From: Achromobacter insolitus
Lineage (GTDB): Bacteria; Pseudomonadota; Gammaproteobacteria; Burkholderiales; Burkholderiaceae_B
Assembly: GCF_002209555.1 (NCBI RefSeq)
Contig: NZ_NJIF01000003.1
Location: 558,001 to 622,000, forward strand
Length of the DNA stretch: 64,000 nucleotides
Reading direction: 5' to 3'
Shown here: one piece after another, positions 25,243 through 34,298 of the stretch
How the letters are laid out: every line of letters starts with the position of its first letter
How positions within the stretch are numbered: position 1 is the stretch's first letter
Notes under the pieces: generated by a model
The model's input: only the letters and a program-made list of their open reading frames with translations
The model's database searches: none
What the model was told of the DNA's origin: nothing
Translations under genes and position numbers: made by a program

Positions 25243-26973
25243 CTAGAAGATCTCGGGTTCAGGCACGGGCGCGCCGAAGCTGGTTTCCAGGAAATCGAAA
25301 TCGCAGCCGTCGTTGGCCTGCAAAATGTGCCTGGAATACATCCAGCCATAGCCGCGTTCGTAGCGTTTGGGCGGCGGCGTCCAGGCCGCGCGGCGCGCAG
25401 CCAGCTCTTCGTCGCTGACGTTCAGATGGATGCTGCGCGCGGGCACGTCCACCGTAATCAGATCGCCCGTCCGCACCAGGGCCAGCGGGCCGCCGATGTA
25501 GCTTTCAGGCGCCACGTGCAGGATGCAGGCGCCGTAGCTGGTGCCGCTCATGCGGGCATCCGACAGGCGCAGCATGTCGCGCACGCCCTGCTTCACCAGC
25601 TTGGTCGGGATAGGCAGCATGCCCCATTCGGGCATGCCGGGTCCGCCTTGCGGGCCGGCATTGCGCAGAATCATGATGTGGTCGGGGGTGACGTCCAGGT
25701 TCTCGTCTTCCACGGCCGCCTTCATGCTGGGATAGTCGTCGAACACCAGGGCCGGCCCGGTGTGGCGCAGGTACTGCGGCGCGCAGGCGCTGGGCTTGAT
25801 GACGCAGCCGTCGGGAGCTATGTTGCCTCGCAACACAGCCAGTGCGCCTTCGTCGTATATGGCCCGGTCCAGCGGACGGATCACGTCGTCGTTGTAGACC
25901 TCGGCGCCGGCGATGTTCTCGCCCAGCGTCCTGCCGGTGACCGTCATGGCGGACATATCGAGATGATCCCGCAGCCGAGACATCAGTGCCGGCAGGCCGC
26001 CCGCATAGAAGAAATCTTCCATCAGATAGGTGTCGCCGCTGGGCCGGATGTTGGCGATCACCGGCACCTTGCGGCTGGCGTCGTCGAAGTCGTCCAGGCT
26101 CACGGCGCACCCGGCGCGGCGCGACATCGCAACCAGGTGCACGATGGCGTTGGTCGAGCAGCCCATGGCCATGGCCACATTGATGGCATTCTTGAAGGAC
26201 GCCAGGCTCAGGATGCGCTGCGGAGACAAGTCTTCCCAGACCATCTCCACCACGCGCCGGCCGCATTCGGCCGACATACGCATATGGTTCACGTCCGCCG
26301 CCGGGATCGAGGATGCCCCGGGCAGCGTCATGCCGATGGCTTCCGCGATGGCGGTCATGGTGCTGGCCGTACCCATGGTCATGCAAGTGCCGTAGCTGCG
26401 CGCAATGCCGCCCTCGACCTCGGTCCATTGCTCCTGCGTGATCTTGCCGGCACGGCGCTCGTCCCAGAGCTTCCAGGCATCGGAGCCGGAGCCCAGGATC
26501 TTGCCCTTCCAGTTACCCCGCAGCATCGGGCCGGCCGGCACGTAGACACAGGGCAGTCCGGCGCTGACCGCGCCCATGAGCAGGCCCGGCGTGGTCTTGT
26601 CGCATCCGCCCATGAGCACGGCGCCGTCGACCGGATGGCTGCGCAGCAATTCCTCGGTCTCCATGGCCAGGAAATTGCGGTACAGCATGGTGGTCGGCTT
26701 GACGAAGGATTCCGACACCGAAATCGCGGGCAACTCCACCGGAAAGCCGCCTGCCTGGAACACGCCTCGCTTCACGTCTTCGACGCGTTGCTTGAAATGG
26801 CTATGGCAGGGGTTCAGGTCCGACCAGGTGTTGATGATGGCGATGATCGGGCGGCCCTGCCAATCGTCCGGGCCGTAGCCCATCTGCATCATGCGGGAAC
26901 GGTGGCCGAAGGAGCGCAGATCGTCCTTGGCCATCCAGGCGGCGCTGCGCAGGCTTTCGTAGGAGCGTTTCAT
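25243..26973 (-). CDS. IlvD/EDD-family sugar-acid dehydratase, L-arabinonate-dehydratase-like
   Basis: The 576-residue enzyme has three Fe-S ligands Cys56, Cys124 and Cys197 (NPCH, GGCDKTTPG, YGTCMTMG). Their spacing matches Rhizobium L-arabinonate dehydratase (Cys59, Cys127, Cys200), and Lys126 corresponds to the carbamylated metal-site lysine. It should dehydrate an aldonic acid to a 2-keto-3-deoxy acid. It heads the operon dehydratase, RraA-like, Bug. The gap to the divergent GntR gene carries a perfect palindrome at 27017. Which sugar acid is used cannot be read from sequence. Confidence 0.87.
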   Translation of the reverse strand: MKRSYESLRSAAWMAKDDLRSFGHRSRMMQMGYGPDDWQGRPIIAIINTWSDLNPCHSHFKQRVEDVKRGVFQAGGFPVELPAISVSESFVKPTTMLYRNFLAMETEELLRSHPVDGAVLMGGCDKTTPGLLMGAVSAGLPCVYVPAGPMLRGNWKGKILGSGSDAWKLWDERRAGKITQEQWTEVEGGIARSYGTCMTMGTASTMTAIAEAIGMTLPGASSIPAADVNHMRMSAECGRRVVEMVWEDLSPQRILSLASFKNAINVAMAMGCSTNAIVHLVAMSRRAGCAVSLDDFDDASRKVPVIANIRPSGDTYLMEDFFYAGGLPALMSRLRDHLDMSAMTVTGRTLGENIAGAEVYNDDVIRPLDRAIYDEGALAVLRGNIAPDGCVIKPSACAPQYLRHTGPALVFDDYPSMKAAVEDENLDVTPDHIMILRNAGPQGGPGMPEWGMLPIPTKLVKQGVRDMLRLSDARMSGTSYGACILHVAPESYIGGPLALVRTGDLITVDVPARSIHLNVSDEELAARRAAWTPPPKRYERGYGWMYSRHILQANDGCDFDFLETSFGAPVPEPEIF

Positions 26974-27016
26974 AGGAAAGAGACAGTGTTCCGTGACGTC
27001 GACCGGGCCATTTAAA

Positions 27017-27032
27017 CACTAATACATTAGTG
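27017..27032. promoter_or_regulatory. Palindromic operator CACTAAT-AC-ATTAGTG
   Basis: Perfect 7-bp arms with a 2-base centre lie 44 bases before the dehydratase start and 70 before the GntR start. Size and symmetry suit a GntR/FCD dimer, and the position would block both divergent promoters. Confidence 0.65.
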
Positions 27033-27101
27033 CGTCAGCTAGGTAAAAACCCGCTACACTGCGCTTTTCGCGATTCTCGCGCCCAGCCTCCACCCGCCCC
27101 G

Positions 27102-27791
27102 ATGCACAGCACAAAGCTCAGACTGGACCGTTCTCGCCATGCAGCGCCCCAGGTCTTCGAACATCTACGCGAACAGATCGTGTCCCTGGAACTCGCGCCC
27201 GGCGCGCCGTTGTCACGCGTGACACTGGCAGAGGCCTACGGACTCAGCCAGACACCGATCCGCGACGCCCTGATGCGGCTGGCCGAAGAGGCGCTGGTCG
27301 AAATCTATCCGCAGCACACCACGGTGGTCAGCCGCATCGACATCGCCGCCGCCCGCGAGGCGCATTTCCTGCGCCGCTCCCTGGAGCTCGAGATCGTGCA
27401 GCTGCTGGCGCAGCGCCCCGATCCGCCGTTGTTCCAACGGCTGCAGGCCAGCATCGACCTGCAGCGCGTCAGTCACGCCCACGGCCAGTACCAGCGCTTC
27501 ATCGACGCCGACCAGGCCTTCCACCGCGACATGCACGAAGCCGCCGGCGTCACCCGGTTATGGGAACTGGAGCAACGCTACAGCGGCCACTTGGACCGCC
27601 TGCGCCGCCTGCATCTGCCCGAAGCCGGCAAGGCCGAACGCATACTCGACGATCACCAGCGCCTGCTGGACGCCATCGTCGCCCAGGACCCGCAGCGCGC
27701 CCAGCAGGTGCTGCGCGAACACCTGTCCGGCACCCTCAGCCAGGTGGCCGAGATCTGCAAGCGCTATCCGGATTATGTGTTGACGGCTTAG
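27102..27791 (+). CDS. GntR-family regulator with FCD domain
   Basis: The ATG at 27102 (MHSTKLRLDR) begins the conserved domain. The earlier ATG at 27030 would overlap the operator palindrome. The 229-residue product has a winged HTH (LSQTPIRDALMRLAEEALVEI) and the FCD helices with metal ligands such as HRDMHEAAG. It probably represses the divergent sugar-acid operon until the acid is present. Confidence 0.87.
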   Translation: MHSTKLRLDRSRHAAPQVFEHLREQIVSLELAPGAPLSRVTLAEAYGLSQTPIRDALMRLAEEALVEIYPQHTTVVSRIDIAAAREAHFLRRSLELEIVQLLAQRPDPPLFQRLQASIDLQRVSHAHGQYQRFIDADQAFHRDMHEAAGVTRLWELEQRYSGHLDRLRRLHLPEAGKAERILDDHQRLLDAIVAQDPQRAQQVLREHLSGTLSQVAEICKRYPDYVLTA

Positions 27792-27910
27792 GGTCTATTG
27801 CCCCTAGGGCATATTCGCGCCGCGGGCGCGCGCCCTGCCCGGTATGATCAGGGACACACCTCGGCCACAAGCCGGGCGACGGCGCGCAGCGCCACCACCG
27901 GAAAACACCA

Positions 27911-28465
27911 ATGACCGCAAGGCACGCATCCTTGATCGCCCTGGCCGCAGCGGCCTGGACCCATCCCGCGCAGGCCGCGCCGCCCGGCTCGTGTGAAACC
28001 ATCACGGTCCGCGAAGGCGATCCGGTCCCCGTCAATGCCTGCGCGGTGACCGTCGTGCCGCGCGATCCCGGCCCCGGCGGCATGTTGCCCGGCGCGCCTG
28101 ACTGGCTGCCCGTGGACCCGCAAGCCATGCCTGGCGTGTTCTACGACAGCGCCTCGATCAAGGTAGTCTCGGAACGCCCGGCCGTCATGAGCGTGAACGT
28201 GGCCTGGTTCTATGCCCAACCCAGGATCTCCGCCGCCAACGGGCAACTCTACCGTTCCGTGACCCAGCCGGTCACCATGAACTGCGCCGCCGGCACCTAC
28301 AGCGTAAGCGAGGTCCTGCACCACGCAGGCGAGAATGCCACCGGCCCCATCGTCGACTCCCTGCCCCCGCCCGGCATCCGTAATGCGCCCATCGCGCAGG
28401 ACCCGGTGCAGCTCAAGCTGCGTGAGGTCGTTTGCCCGGCCCACGGCAAGACCCCGCGAAAATAA
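27911..28465 (+). CDS. Secreted protein of unknown function
   Basis: The 184-residue product starts with a short signal peptide (MTARHASLIALAAAAWTHPAQA). Four cysteines in the mature part could form two disulfides. The fold resembles small surface-adhesin-E-like periplasmic proteins, but I do not recognise it with confidence. It stands alone between the GntR gene and the convergent flavoenzyme gene. Confidence 0.5.
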   Translation: MTARHASLIALAAAAWTHPAQAAPPGSCETITVREGDPVPVNACAVTVVPRDPGPGGMLPGAPDWLPVDPQAMPGVFYDSASIKVVSERPAVMSVNVAWFYAQPRISAANGQLYRSVTQPVTMNCAAGTYSVSEVLHHAGENATGPIVDSLPPPGIRNAPIAQDPVQLKLREVVCPAHGKTPRK

Positions 28466-28493
28466 GCCATCCAGCCCGGCCGCTCGCCCGGAC

Positions 28494-29606
28494 TTAGCCC
28501 GCCGCCTGGGCCGCCAGCCGAGCCTGACGCTTGGCCAGTTCGGTCTTCAACTGCACCAGGCTAGGCGTGACGATAGGCAGGAAAGCCGCTTCGCGCCAGC
28601 GCCGGCCAAAGTCCGCGCCCGCAGGCAGCAGATAGGCCGCGCCACCGCTGGCCTGCAGTTCCAGCTGCACCGCCTGCTGGGCGGCTTCAGCCAGTGCGAT
28701 GCGGATCTCGAAGAGACGCCAGGGTTCAGCCACAAAGCTCTCGTTGCGCACGCCTTCGATCAAGCCGGCGGTCAACGCGTCCAACCGCGCGCGTAGCGCC
28801 TCCAGCGGCTGGCCCAGGATGCCGCGCGCCGGCTGGCCCTGGCCAGCTTGATCCGCAGCGCGCAAGGCGCCTCGCGCCAGGCCGATCGACAAGCCGCACT
28901 GCATGCCAGCGAAAGCCGGCCTGGCTTGGGGCAGGTACTGCCGCGCATCGGCGTGGATCAGCCACTCCCGGCCGATGCGCACATCGCGTACGTCGAGCGC
29001 CGCGGTATTGCTCGACTGCAGGCCCAGCAAGGGCAGGTCCGGACTGCGCGTCAGTCCCGCAATGCTATCCGGCAGCGCCACCACCGCCGGCGTGCCATCG
29101 GGCGCGGAAACCGCGGCGGCGACGAGAAAGCCCTGCGGCCGCAGATTCGTGACCCAGGGCATATGGCCGTCCAGCACCCATTCGTCACCCGCGGCGCGCG
29201 CAGCGATCTGCAGCGACTCGATGCCGCTCAGGAATTTCATCGCATTCGACAGCGCGGTCGCGCCGGCCTGCTCGCCGTTCAGCAACGGCGTCAACCATGC
29301 ATCGGCCAGCTCCGTATTCGGACTGCGCAACAGGTATTCGATAAAGACGCGCTGGCTCCAGGCCACGAAGGCGGCGGCAACGGATAGTTCCGCCAGCCGC
29401 GCGACCGCTTCGATGGCATCGCCGATGTCGGTGCCGGGCAGGCCGCCACGCGCAGCCGGCACGCCATGGCGCAACATATCGGCGGCAGCCAGCCTCGGCA
29501 GCACCGTTGCCGCGTCCAGGCTGCCGTCGTCCAGGGCTTCGGCATGCTGCTGCAGCCAGGCATTCAGATCGGCCGGCAACTCGGCGTGGGCAGACAAATG
29601 GGCCAT
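28494..29606 (-). CDS. Acyl-CoA-dehydrogenase-like flavoenzyme, DszC/SfnC type
   Basis: The ATG at 29606 follows CAGGAGACC, giving 370 residues. The frame from 29660 lacks a ribosome site. The protein has the dehydrogenase fold, but the middle and C-terminal parts look like the monooxygenase-like branch (DszC, SfnC, SfnB) that uses reduced flavin. It is the last gene in a leftward run with a hydrolase, MetY and a class V aminotransferase, which suggests work on an organosulfur compound. No catalytic base is evident to me. Confidence 0.65.
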   Translation of the reverse strand: MAHLSAHAELPADLNAWLQQHAEALDDGSLDAATVLPRLAAADMLRHGVPAARGGLPGTDIGDAIEAVARLAELSVAAAFVAWSQRVFIEYLLRSPNTELADAWLTPLLNGEQAGATALSNAMKFLSGIESLQIAARAAGDEWVLDGHMPWVTNLRPQGFLVAAAVSAPDGTPAVVALPDSIAGLTRSPDLPLLGLQSSNTAALDVRDVRIGREWLIHADARQYLPQARPAFAGMQCGLSIGLARGALRAADQAGQGQPARGILGQPLEALRARLDALTAGLIEGVRNESFVAEPWRLFEIRIALAEAAQQAVQLELQASGGAAYLLPAGADFGRRWREAAFLPIVTPSLVQLKTELAKRQARLAAQAAG

Positions 29607-29729
29607 GGCGGTCTCCTGCGGATCATCAAGGGGCGCACCGGCGCTGACCGGCCGATGCAATCCCGCATGATGCCCGCAAACTGCGATGCCCGGTCGACCA
29701 TATCAGCCCCGGGCCTGCGTCCCCAGGCT

Positions 29730-30557
29730 TCAGCCCAGGCCCAGCAGCAGGTCGGCCAGCAAGGCCGGATGCGTGATGTGGGCTTCGTGGGGCGCGGCAA
29801 TGTCGACCCAGTTCCAGCCCGACTGGGACTGCACCAGCTTGCGCGAGTCATCCAGCACCGCCAGCTCGGGCTGCGTGCAATGGATGTAGGTGCGCGCAAC
29901 CCCGTTGCCGATGGGGTGCCTCAGGTTCAGCGGCGTGGTGTAGCTAGCCAGCGGATGCGCAGTCAGGCGGCGCTTGACCCAATCGTAGTCCGCACTGCCG
30001 GCAGCGAAGCCCCAGGCGGCGGGCAGCGGATCGGGAATCGGCACAGCCAATCCGTCGGTGGCCTTGGATGCTGCCGCGATCCGCGCGTCGGCATCCGCCT
30101 TGGGATAGACCGAAAACGCGTTCTGGCCGCTTTGCAGCACGATCGCATCGAAATACACCAGGTGCCCCAGGCGCTCCGGAATCCGGTCCGCCACGCCTGT
30201 AATGGGGATGCCGCCGAAGCTGTGGCCCACCAGGATCACGTCCCTGAGTTCCTCGGTCTCGATGACCTGGACCAGGTCCTCGACAAAGGTATCGATGGTG
30301 ATGTTCTTGCTGAGCAGGTGGGCGCGGTCGCCCATGCCGGTGTAGCTGGGCGCATACACCCGGTGGCCGGCCGCCAGCAGGCGGTCCGCGACCGGACGCC
30401 AGCACCAGCCGCCATGCCAGGAGCCGTGGGCCAGGACATAGTTCCTGGCTTTTGCGGCCGGGGCAGCCGGAGCCGCCGCCCCGGCCGCTCCCGCGGCGGC
30501 TAGCGCGGGCAGGCCCGCGGCAAGCTTCAACAAGGTTCTGCGCGGAAGCATCGTCAT
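29730..30557 (-). CDS. Alpha/beta hydrolase with export signal
   Basis: The 275-residue protein begins with a twin-arginine-like signal (LPRRTLLKLAAGLPALA, then Ala/Pro-rich) and should be exported. The nucleophile is Ser113 in VGHSFGG; HGSWHGG forms the oxyanion region and HEAHITHP near the end supplies the catalytic His. It resembles esterases of the EstC/salicylate-esterase-like group. It follows metY by 5 bases. An exported hydrolase in a cytosolic sulfur operon could release a thiol- or methyl-containing substrate outside, but that is inference. Confidence 0.75.
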   Translation of the reverse strand: MTMLPRRTLLKLAAGLPALAAAGAAGAAAPAAPAAKARNYVLAHGSWHGGWCWRPVADRLLAAGHRVYAPSYTGMGDRAHLLSKNITIDTFVEDLVQVIETEELRDVILVGHSFGGIPITGVADRIPERLGHLVYFDAIVLQSGQNAFSVYPKADADARIAAASKATDGLAVPIPDPLPAAWGFAAGSADYDWVKRRLTAHPLASYTTPLNLRHPIGNGVARTYIHCTQPELAVLDDSRKLVQSQSGWNWVDIAAPHEAHITHPALLADLLLGLG

Positions 30558-30562
30558 GGCGA

Positions 30563-31858
30563 TTACACCTGCGCCAGCGCCTGGTCCAGATCGGCCAGCA
30601 GATCGTCGATATGCTCGATGCCGATGGACAGGCGCACGGTTTCCTCGCGCACGCCGGCCTTTTGCAGCTCTTCCGGATTGAGCTGGCGGTGCGTGGTGGA
30701 TGCGGGGTGGGTAGCCAGGGACTTGGAGTCGCCGATATTGACCAGGCGCGTGAACAGCTGCAGCGCGTCCTGGAAGCGCGCGCCGGCCTCACGGCCGCCC
30801 TTCACGCCGAAGGTGAACAGGCCCGGCGCCTTGCCTCCCAGGTACTTCTGCGCCAGCGCGTGGTCGGGATGGTCCGGCAAGCCGGCATAGTTGACCCATT
30901 CGACCTTGGGATGCTCGCGCAGGTAGTTGGCGATCTTCACGGTGTTTTCGACAATGCGGTCCACGCGCAGCGCCAGGGTCTCGATGCCTTGCAAGATCTG
31001 GAAGGAGTTGAAGGGCGAAATCGCCGCGCCGGTGTTGCGCAGCGGCACCACACGGGCGCGGCCGATGTAGGCGGCCGGGCCGAAGGCTTCGGTGTAGACC
31101 ACGCCGTGATAGCTGACGTCCGGTTCGTTCAGGCGCTTGAAGCGTGCCTTGTGCTCTGCCCAGGGGAACTTGCCCGAATCGATGATGGCGCCGCCCAGGC
31201 TGGTGCCGTGTCCGCCCAGGTACTTGGTCAGCGACTGCACCACGATGTCCGCGCCATGTTCGATGGGGCGCAGCAGGTAAGGCGACGGCACGGTGTTGTC
31301 GACGATCAGCGGCAGACCGTGACGGTGCGCAAGTTCGGCCAGCGCAGCAATGTCGGTGATGTTGCCCAGCGGATTACCGACGGACTCGGCAAAAATGGCC
31401 TTGGTGCGGTCATCGATCTGCGCCTCGAAAGCCGCCAGGTCGGACGGATTGGCGAAACGCGTGCTGATGCCGTATTGCGGCAACGTGTGCGCGAACAGGT
31501 TGTAGGTGCCGCCGTACAGCGTGCTGGACGACACGATATTGTCGCCCGCTTCGGCGATGGTCAGAATGGCGTAGGTGACCGCCGCCTGGCCCGAGGCCAG
31601 CGCCAGCGCCGCAATGCCGCCTTCCAGGGCCGCCACGCGTTGCTCCAGTACGTCCGTGGTCGGGTTCATGATGCGGGTATAGATGTTGCCCGGCACCTTC
31701 AGGTCGAACAGGTCGGCGCCGTGCTGCGTGTCGTCGAACGCATAGGCCACGGTCTGGTAGATGGGCACGGCCACGGCGCGCGTGGTCGGATCGGGGCGAT
31801 AGCCGCCATGCACGGCCACGGTTTCAAGCCGCCACTGGGGCTTCTTCGCTTCGGTCAT
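30563..31858 (-). CDS. metY: O-acetylhomoserine sulfhydrylase / aminocarboxypropyltransferase
   Basis: The 431-residue PLP enzyme of the Cys/Met-metabolism family makes homocysteine from O-acetylhomoserine and sulfide, or methionine directly from methanethiol. PLP Lys212 is in SLTKYLGGHG and Asp188 in IVDNT; the NIYTRIMNPTTDVLEQR and YGGTYNLF segments are typical of MetY. Length matches the family. It sits between a class V aminotransferase and an exported hydrolase. No riboswitch fits in the short upstream gap. Confidence 0.9.
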   Translation of the reverse strand: MTEAKKPQWRLETVAVHGGYRPDPTTRAVAVPIYQTVAYAFDDTQHGADLFDLKVPGNIYTRIMNPTTDVLEQRVAALEGGIAALALASGQAAVTYAILTIAEAGDNIVSSSTLYGGTYNLFAHTLPQYGISTRFANPSDLAAFEAQIDDRTKAIFAESVGNPLGNITDIAALAELAHRHGLPLIVDNTVPSPYLLRPIEHGADIVVQSLTKYLGGHGTSLGGAIIDSGKFPWAEHKARFKRLNEPDVSYHGVVYTEAFGPAAYIGRARVVPLRNTGAAISPFNSFQILQGIETLALRVDRIVENTVKIANYLREHPKVEWVNYAGLPDHPDHALAQKYLGGKAPGLFTFGVKGGREAGARFQDALQLFTRLVNIGDSKSLATHPASTTHRQLNPEELQKAGVREETVRLSIGIEHIDDLLADLDQALAQV

Positions 31859-31895
31859 CAGTATCTCCTAGAGGGTTGCTTATCAATGATTCTTT

Positions 31896-33035
31896 TCAGA
31901 CGGGAAGCGTTCGCGCCGCGCGCAGGATGCGTTCCACGTCCGCATGATTGTTATAGGCGCCGACAGACAAGCGCACGTAACCATACTCCACTACGCTGGC
32001 CACGACCCCGGATTGTGTCAGATGCGCCAGCGCGGCGGCAGGGTCCGGCACGCGCAGCGCTGTCGTCGTACTGCGAAACTCGGGCTCGGCCGGTGACACC
32101 ACCTGCAGCCCCGAGCCGCGCAGGCCTTTGGCCAGCGCTTCCGACAGTTCCAGCACCCACGGTTCGATACGCTCGGGCCGGGCGCTTTCGATCAGGTCCA
32201 GCGCGCCCGCCCAGCCCGCGATGCCGGGATAGTTCAGGTTGCCGGATTCAAGCCTGCGAGCATCGGCCGCATCGGCGATGCCCACCTGCCATTGCAATCC
32301 GGACTTGTCCAGCGTGTTGACGCCGGACGGCCCGATATACAGCGGATCCAGAGCCTCCAGCAGCCGGGGCGACACGTGCAGCAAGCCCACGCCCAACGGT
32401 CCGAGCATGCCTTTGTGCGCGCCGCAGGCAAAAGCATCCACGCCCCATGCATCGACTTCGACACGCAACAGTCCTGCGCCCTGAATGCCGTCGACGACCA
32501 GCCAGATGCCACGCTCGGCGCAACGTCGGCCCAGTTCGGCGATGTCCGTGCGCAGGCCGGTGCCATATTGCACCCAGGACACGGCGATCAGACGTGTGCG
32601 CGCATCCACATGCCGCCAAAGGTCATCCACGGTATAGCGATGCGCGCTCGCCTGCGCCACGCGCACCTGCACGCCGCGACGGCGCAGGTTCAGCCAGGGC
32701 AAGGCGTTGGTGGGATGCTCTTGGTCATCCACGACCAGGTTGTCGCCGTCCTGCCAGGCCAGGCCCTGGGCGACGATGTTCAGCCCTTCGGTCGTGTTCT
32801 TGGTGAAGGCCAGGCGCCTGGCTTCGCCCCCGATCAGGCGGGCCAGCCGCTGACGCAGCACGTCTGCATCGCGCAACCACCGAGGCTTGTCGCTGCGCGC
32901 ATGGGTGATGTCATCGAAAAAGGCGCCGACCGCCTCGGCCACCTTGGGCGACAACGGGCTGGTGTAGGCGATGTTGGCGTAGGCCTTGTCTTGCGTGATG
33001 GGAAACAACTGCCTGAATTCGTCCTGCCAGCTCAT
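31896..33035 (-). CDS. Class V PLP-dependent aminotransferase/lyase
   Basis: The 379-residue protein (ATG at 33035; an earlier ATG at 33059 is possible) has the class V fold with PLP Lys208 in CGAHKGMLGP and Asp182 in VVDGIQGAG. It resembles NifS/isopenicillin-epimerase-like proteins, but there is no cysteine after Lys208, so the mobile catalytic Cys of real cysteine desulfurases is missing. A C-S or C-N lyase or epimerase role fits better. It heads the leftward operon with metY and is divergent from the amino-acid ABC transporter genes. Confidence 0.78.
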   Translation of the reverse strand: MSWQDEFRQLFPITQDKAYANIAYTSPLSPKVAEAVGAFFDDITHARSDKPRWLRDADVLRQRLARLIGGEARRLAFTKNTTEGLNIVAQGLAWQDGDNLVVDDQEHPTNALPWLNLRRRGVQVRVAQASAHRYTVDDLWRHVDARTRLIAVSWVQYGTGLRTDIAELGRRCAERGIWLVVDGIQGAGLLRVEVDAWGVDAFACGAHKGMLGPLGVGLLHVSPRLLEALDPLYIGPSGVNTLDKSGLQWQVGIADAADARRLESGNLNYPGIAGWAGALDLIESARPERIEPWVLELSEALAKGLRGSGLQVVSPAEPEFRSTTTALRVPDPAAALAHLTQSGVVASVVEYGYVRLSVGAYNNHADVERILRAARTLPV

Positions 33036-33114
33036 GCGCCACCCGCTCCGTGATTTCAACTTGGTATGAAGGGGATTCTAGGTATATGACGCGCATTTGA
33101 GTAAGGCTTAGTTT

Positions 33115-33134
33115 TTATATCCATATGACCATAT
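33115..33134. promoter_or_regulatory. AT-rich repeat in the divergent sulfur/transport promoter
   Basis: An AT-rich block contains two direct copies of CCATAT 8 bases apart (33121 and 33129) in the gap between the aminotransferase and the binding-protein genes. A CysB-like regulator would prefer such sequence, but no consensus can be claimed. Confidence 0.3.
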
Positions 33135-33205
33135 AGTCGCTCGCTGAACGCCCGCACAACCATAGAATTCCTGCCTTTCCGGACTGCATCGAATAAGGGA
33201 ATGGC

Positions 33206-34228
33206 ATGCGTTTGACTCAACGATTCAAGGCTGCGGGCGTGGCCGCGGCGCTGGCGCTGGCCGGCGCGGCTCACGCCGGCACGGTCGATACCATCAAGAA
33301 GCGGGGCGAACTTGTCTGCGGCGTGAGCCAAGGATCGGCGGGTCTGTCCATCGCCGACAAGCAAGGCCGCTGGACCGGCCTGGACGCCGACCTGTGCCGC
33401 GCGCTCGCCGCGGCCGTGCTAGGCGACCCGGAGAAGACGCGTTTCGTCCCGCTGAGTTCGCAGCAACGCTTTCCCGCGCTCCAGTCCGGTGAAATCGACG
33501 TGTTGAACCGCAACACCACCATCACTTCCAGCCGCGATGCCGGGCTGGGCATCGTCTCCGCGGGCATCGTTTTTTATGACGGCCAGGGCTTTCTGGTGCC
33601 GCGCAAGCTTGGCGTGAAAAGCGCCACGGAACTCGATGGCGCGCAGGTCTGCGTGCAGCCCGGCACCGTCAACGAGCAGAACCTGGTCGACTACTTCAAG
33701 AAGCACAAACTGAGCTACCGTCCGGTCGTTATCGAAAACCTGGTGGAACTGGAGCAGGCCTTTTACGCGGGACGCTGCGACGTTTACCTGTCGGATGCGT
33801 CGACCCTGGCAGCCAGCCGGGCCGCCCGCGCCGGCCGGCCCGACGACTTCGTCATCCTGCCAGAACGCATCAACAAATCGCCGCTGGGCCCCTTCGTGCG
33901 GCAGGACGATGCCAACTGGACGGCCATTGTGCGCTGGACCATCAATGCGCTGGTAGCGGCCGAGGAACTCGGCATCACCGCGCAAAACGCCGATAGCCAG
34001 ACGCAAAGCGCTGACGCGCAAGTGCGCCGCCTGCTGGGCATGGACCCTGGCATAGGCAAGAGTTTCGGCCTGGACGAAAGTTGGGCCAAGAATGCCATCA
34101 AGGCCGTCGGCAACTACGGCGAAGTCTGGAATCGCAATCTGGGCGCCGCAACGCCGCTGAAGCTGGACCGGGGATTGAACGCGCAATGGAACCAGGGCGG
34201 ACTGCTGTATTCGCCGCCGTTCCAATGA
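33206..34228 (+). CDS. Amino-acid ABC transporter substrate-binding protein, AapJ/BztA-like
   Basis: The 340-residue periplasmic protein begins with a signal peptide (MRLTQRFKAAGVAAALALAGAAHA). Then come VDTIKKRGELVCGVSQG and GLDADLCRALAAAVLGD, typical of the Aap/Bzt general L-amino-acid binding proteins. Its length also fits AapJ. A strong terminator follows the gene, then the fused permease. Being divergent from metY and the aminotransferase, it may favour sulfur amino acids. Confidence 0.9.
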   Translation: MRLTQRFKAAGVAAALALAGAAHAGTVDTIKKRGELVCGVSQGSAGLSIADKQGRWTGLDADLCRALAAAVLGDPEKTRFVPLSSQQRFPALQSGEIDVLNRNTTITSSRDAGLGIVSAGIVFYDGQGFLVPRKLGVKSATELDGAQVCVQPGTVNEQNLVDYFKKHKLSYRPVVIENLVELEQAFYAGRCDVYLSDASTLAASRAARAGRPDDFVILPERINKSPLGPFVRQDDANWTAIVRWTINALVAAEELGITAQNADSQTQSADAQVRRLLGMDPGIGKSFGLDESWAKNAIKAVGNYGEVWNRNLGAATPLKLDRGLNAQWNQGGLLYSPPFQ

Positions 34229-34250
34229 TTCTGGCCGCCTGAATGCCAAG

Positions 34251-34280
34251 GGCGGGCGCAGGCCCGCCTGTTTTTCTTTT
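34251..34280 (+). terminator. Rho-independent terminator between binding protein and permease
   Basis: GGCGGGC (34251-34257), loop GCAG, GCCCGCC (34262-34268), then TGTTTTTCTTTT. This should stop most transcripts after the binding-protein gene and so keep permease levels lower, a common arrangement in ABC operons. Confidence 0.8.
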
Positions 34281-34298
34281 GCGCACATCCCGCTGACC

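Noticed and set aside
25069-27015. 648-residue open frame antisense to the dehydratase
   Set aside because: The dehydratase has all its Fe-S ligands. The antisense frame has no domain or ribosome site.
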